DNA of 64,000 nucleotides from Planctomycetota bacterium (GTDB lineage Bacteria > Planctomycetota > Planctomycetia > Pirellulales > Pirellulaceae). The stretch covers positions 48,025 to 112,024 of the forward strand of contig JAJDEH010000382.1 of the NCBI GenBank assembly GCA_029259935.1, given 5' to 3'. A model generated the notes under the pieces. The model saw only the letters and a list, made by a program, of their open reading frames with translations, was not told the DNA's origin and did not search any database. Positions 63,845 to 64,000 of this stretch are shown one piece after another. The translations under genes were made by a program, and so were the position numbers. How positions within the stretch are numbered: the first letter of the stretch is position 1; the number at the start of each line of letters is the position of its first letter.

Positions 63845-64000
63845 ATGTCGACCGGTTCGATTGACCTGCAAGAATACATTCGAGATATTCCAGACTTTCC
63901 CAAACCGGGAATCCTGTTTCGAGACATCACTCCGTTGCTCGCCGCTCCGGAGGCCTTCTCGGAATCTATACGGCGGTTGGCTGCTCGTTATCGCGACAGC
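63845..64000 (+). CDS. apt: adenine phosphoribosyltransferase, N-terminal part (cut by right edge)
   Basis: 52 residues visible, reading [26 protein letters not shown], the N-terminal region found in nearly all Apt proteins. It makes AMP from adenine and PRPP in purine salvage. The PRPP-binding loop lies beyond the edge. ATG at 63845 is the expected start. It follows the YhaN-like gene by 173 bp on the same strand. Confidence 0.93.
   Translation, partial: MSTGSIDLQEYIRDIPDFPKPGILFRDITPLLAAPEAFSESIRRLAARYRDS

Noticed and set aside
1..64000. CRISPR array, tRNA, rRNA, transposase or integrase
   Set aside because: No regularly spaced direct repeats, cloverleaf-like segments or transposase/integrase motifs were found by eye; a dedicated scan would be needed to exclude short tRNAs fully.

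Overview
The window looks like chromosome of a member of the Planctomycetota, probably Pirellulales-like. The evidence is the mix of families: a signal-peptide sulfatase, a DUF1080 3-keto-disaccharide hydrolase-type protein, an NPCBM-domain protein, a MoxR/DUF58/BatA/von Willebrand A (vWA) operon carrying a PQQ-like propeller protein, several secreted TPR proteins, S1C protease paralogues, and a moderately high G+C content. This is inference from gene content; no rRNA gene is present to settle it. No tRNA, rRNA, CRISPR array, insertion sequence or integrase was seen.

Region 1 (1-10.7 kb, all minus strand) is a surface-glycan biosynthesis and modification operon. In transcription order it encodes an SpsF-like nucleotidyltransferase, a DegT/StrS PLP aminotransferase, an extended SDR epimerase, an asparagine-synthase-type amidotransferase, a WbpG/PseA-type N-acetyl-sugar amidotransferase, an unrecognised 132-aa protein, a zinc-finger methyltransferase, a sulfotransferase, a DUF4910 M28-like protein and the start of HisH, which runs off the left edge. 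HisH next to a WbpG-type enzyme suggests ammonia supply for amidination of a sugar rather than histidine synthesis. Several genes overlap by 1-32 bp, so the operon is probably co-translated.

Region 2 (11.1-21.9 kb) holds a 2626-residue DUF4062 / NB-ARC-like STAND NTPase with 48 tetratricopeptide repeats, then a cytochrome P450 on the same strand 54 bp downstream. Converging on these from the minus strand are a family-1 glycosyltransferase and a small two-helix membrane protein. The STAND protein has the layout of bacterial NLR-like sensors and is a good candidate for a defence or signalling protein.

Region 3 (21.9-30.6 kb) is mainly minus-strand secreted or envelope proteins: sulfatase, 14-repeat TPR protein, DUF1080 protein, a conserved-looking 76-aa protein with a strong bidirectional terminator, a large unrecognised secreted protein and a TonB/vWA-like protein. 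One plus-strand YjbQ-family gene lies among them.

Region 4 (31.2-49.9 kb, plus strand) is a large operon-like run: MoxR AAA ATPase, small secreted coiled-coil protein, DUF58 protein, BatA/vWA membrane protein, PQQ-like propeller/HEAT protein, second vWA-like membrane protein, large two-helix membrane protein, Lys/Glu/Ser-rich coiled-coil protein, TPR-like protein and NPCBM protein. Coupled stop/start overlaps (ATGA, GTGA) tie several together. The likely theme is an AAA-driven vWA envelope machine.

Region 5 (50.1-54.5 kb) is a row of three S1C/HtrA-like genes. Only the first keeps the His-Asp-Ser triad; the other two have lost all three residues by eye alignment while keeping a PDZ domain. 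A small TPR protein follows.

Region 6 (54.5-64 kb) has an S9 prolyl-oligopeptidase family enzyme, two outer-membrane-like beta-barrel proteins on opposite strands, a PLP-dependent group II decarboxylase, a YhaN/Rad50-like coiled-coil protein whose Walker A, signature and Walker B motifs all look degraded and which ends in a DUF4332-like helix-hairpin-helix region, and the 5' end of adenine phosphoribosyltransferase at the right edge. The most unusual signals are the active-plus-two-dead protease trio, the pseudo-ATPase, and the giant STAND/TPR protein.
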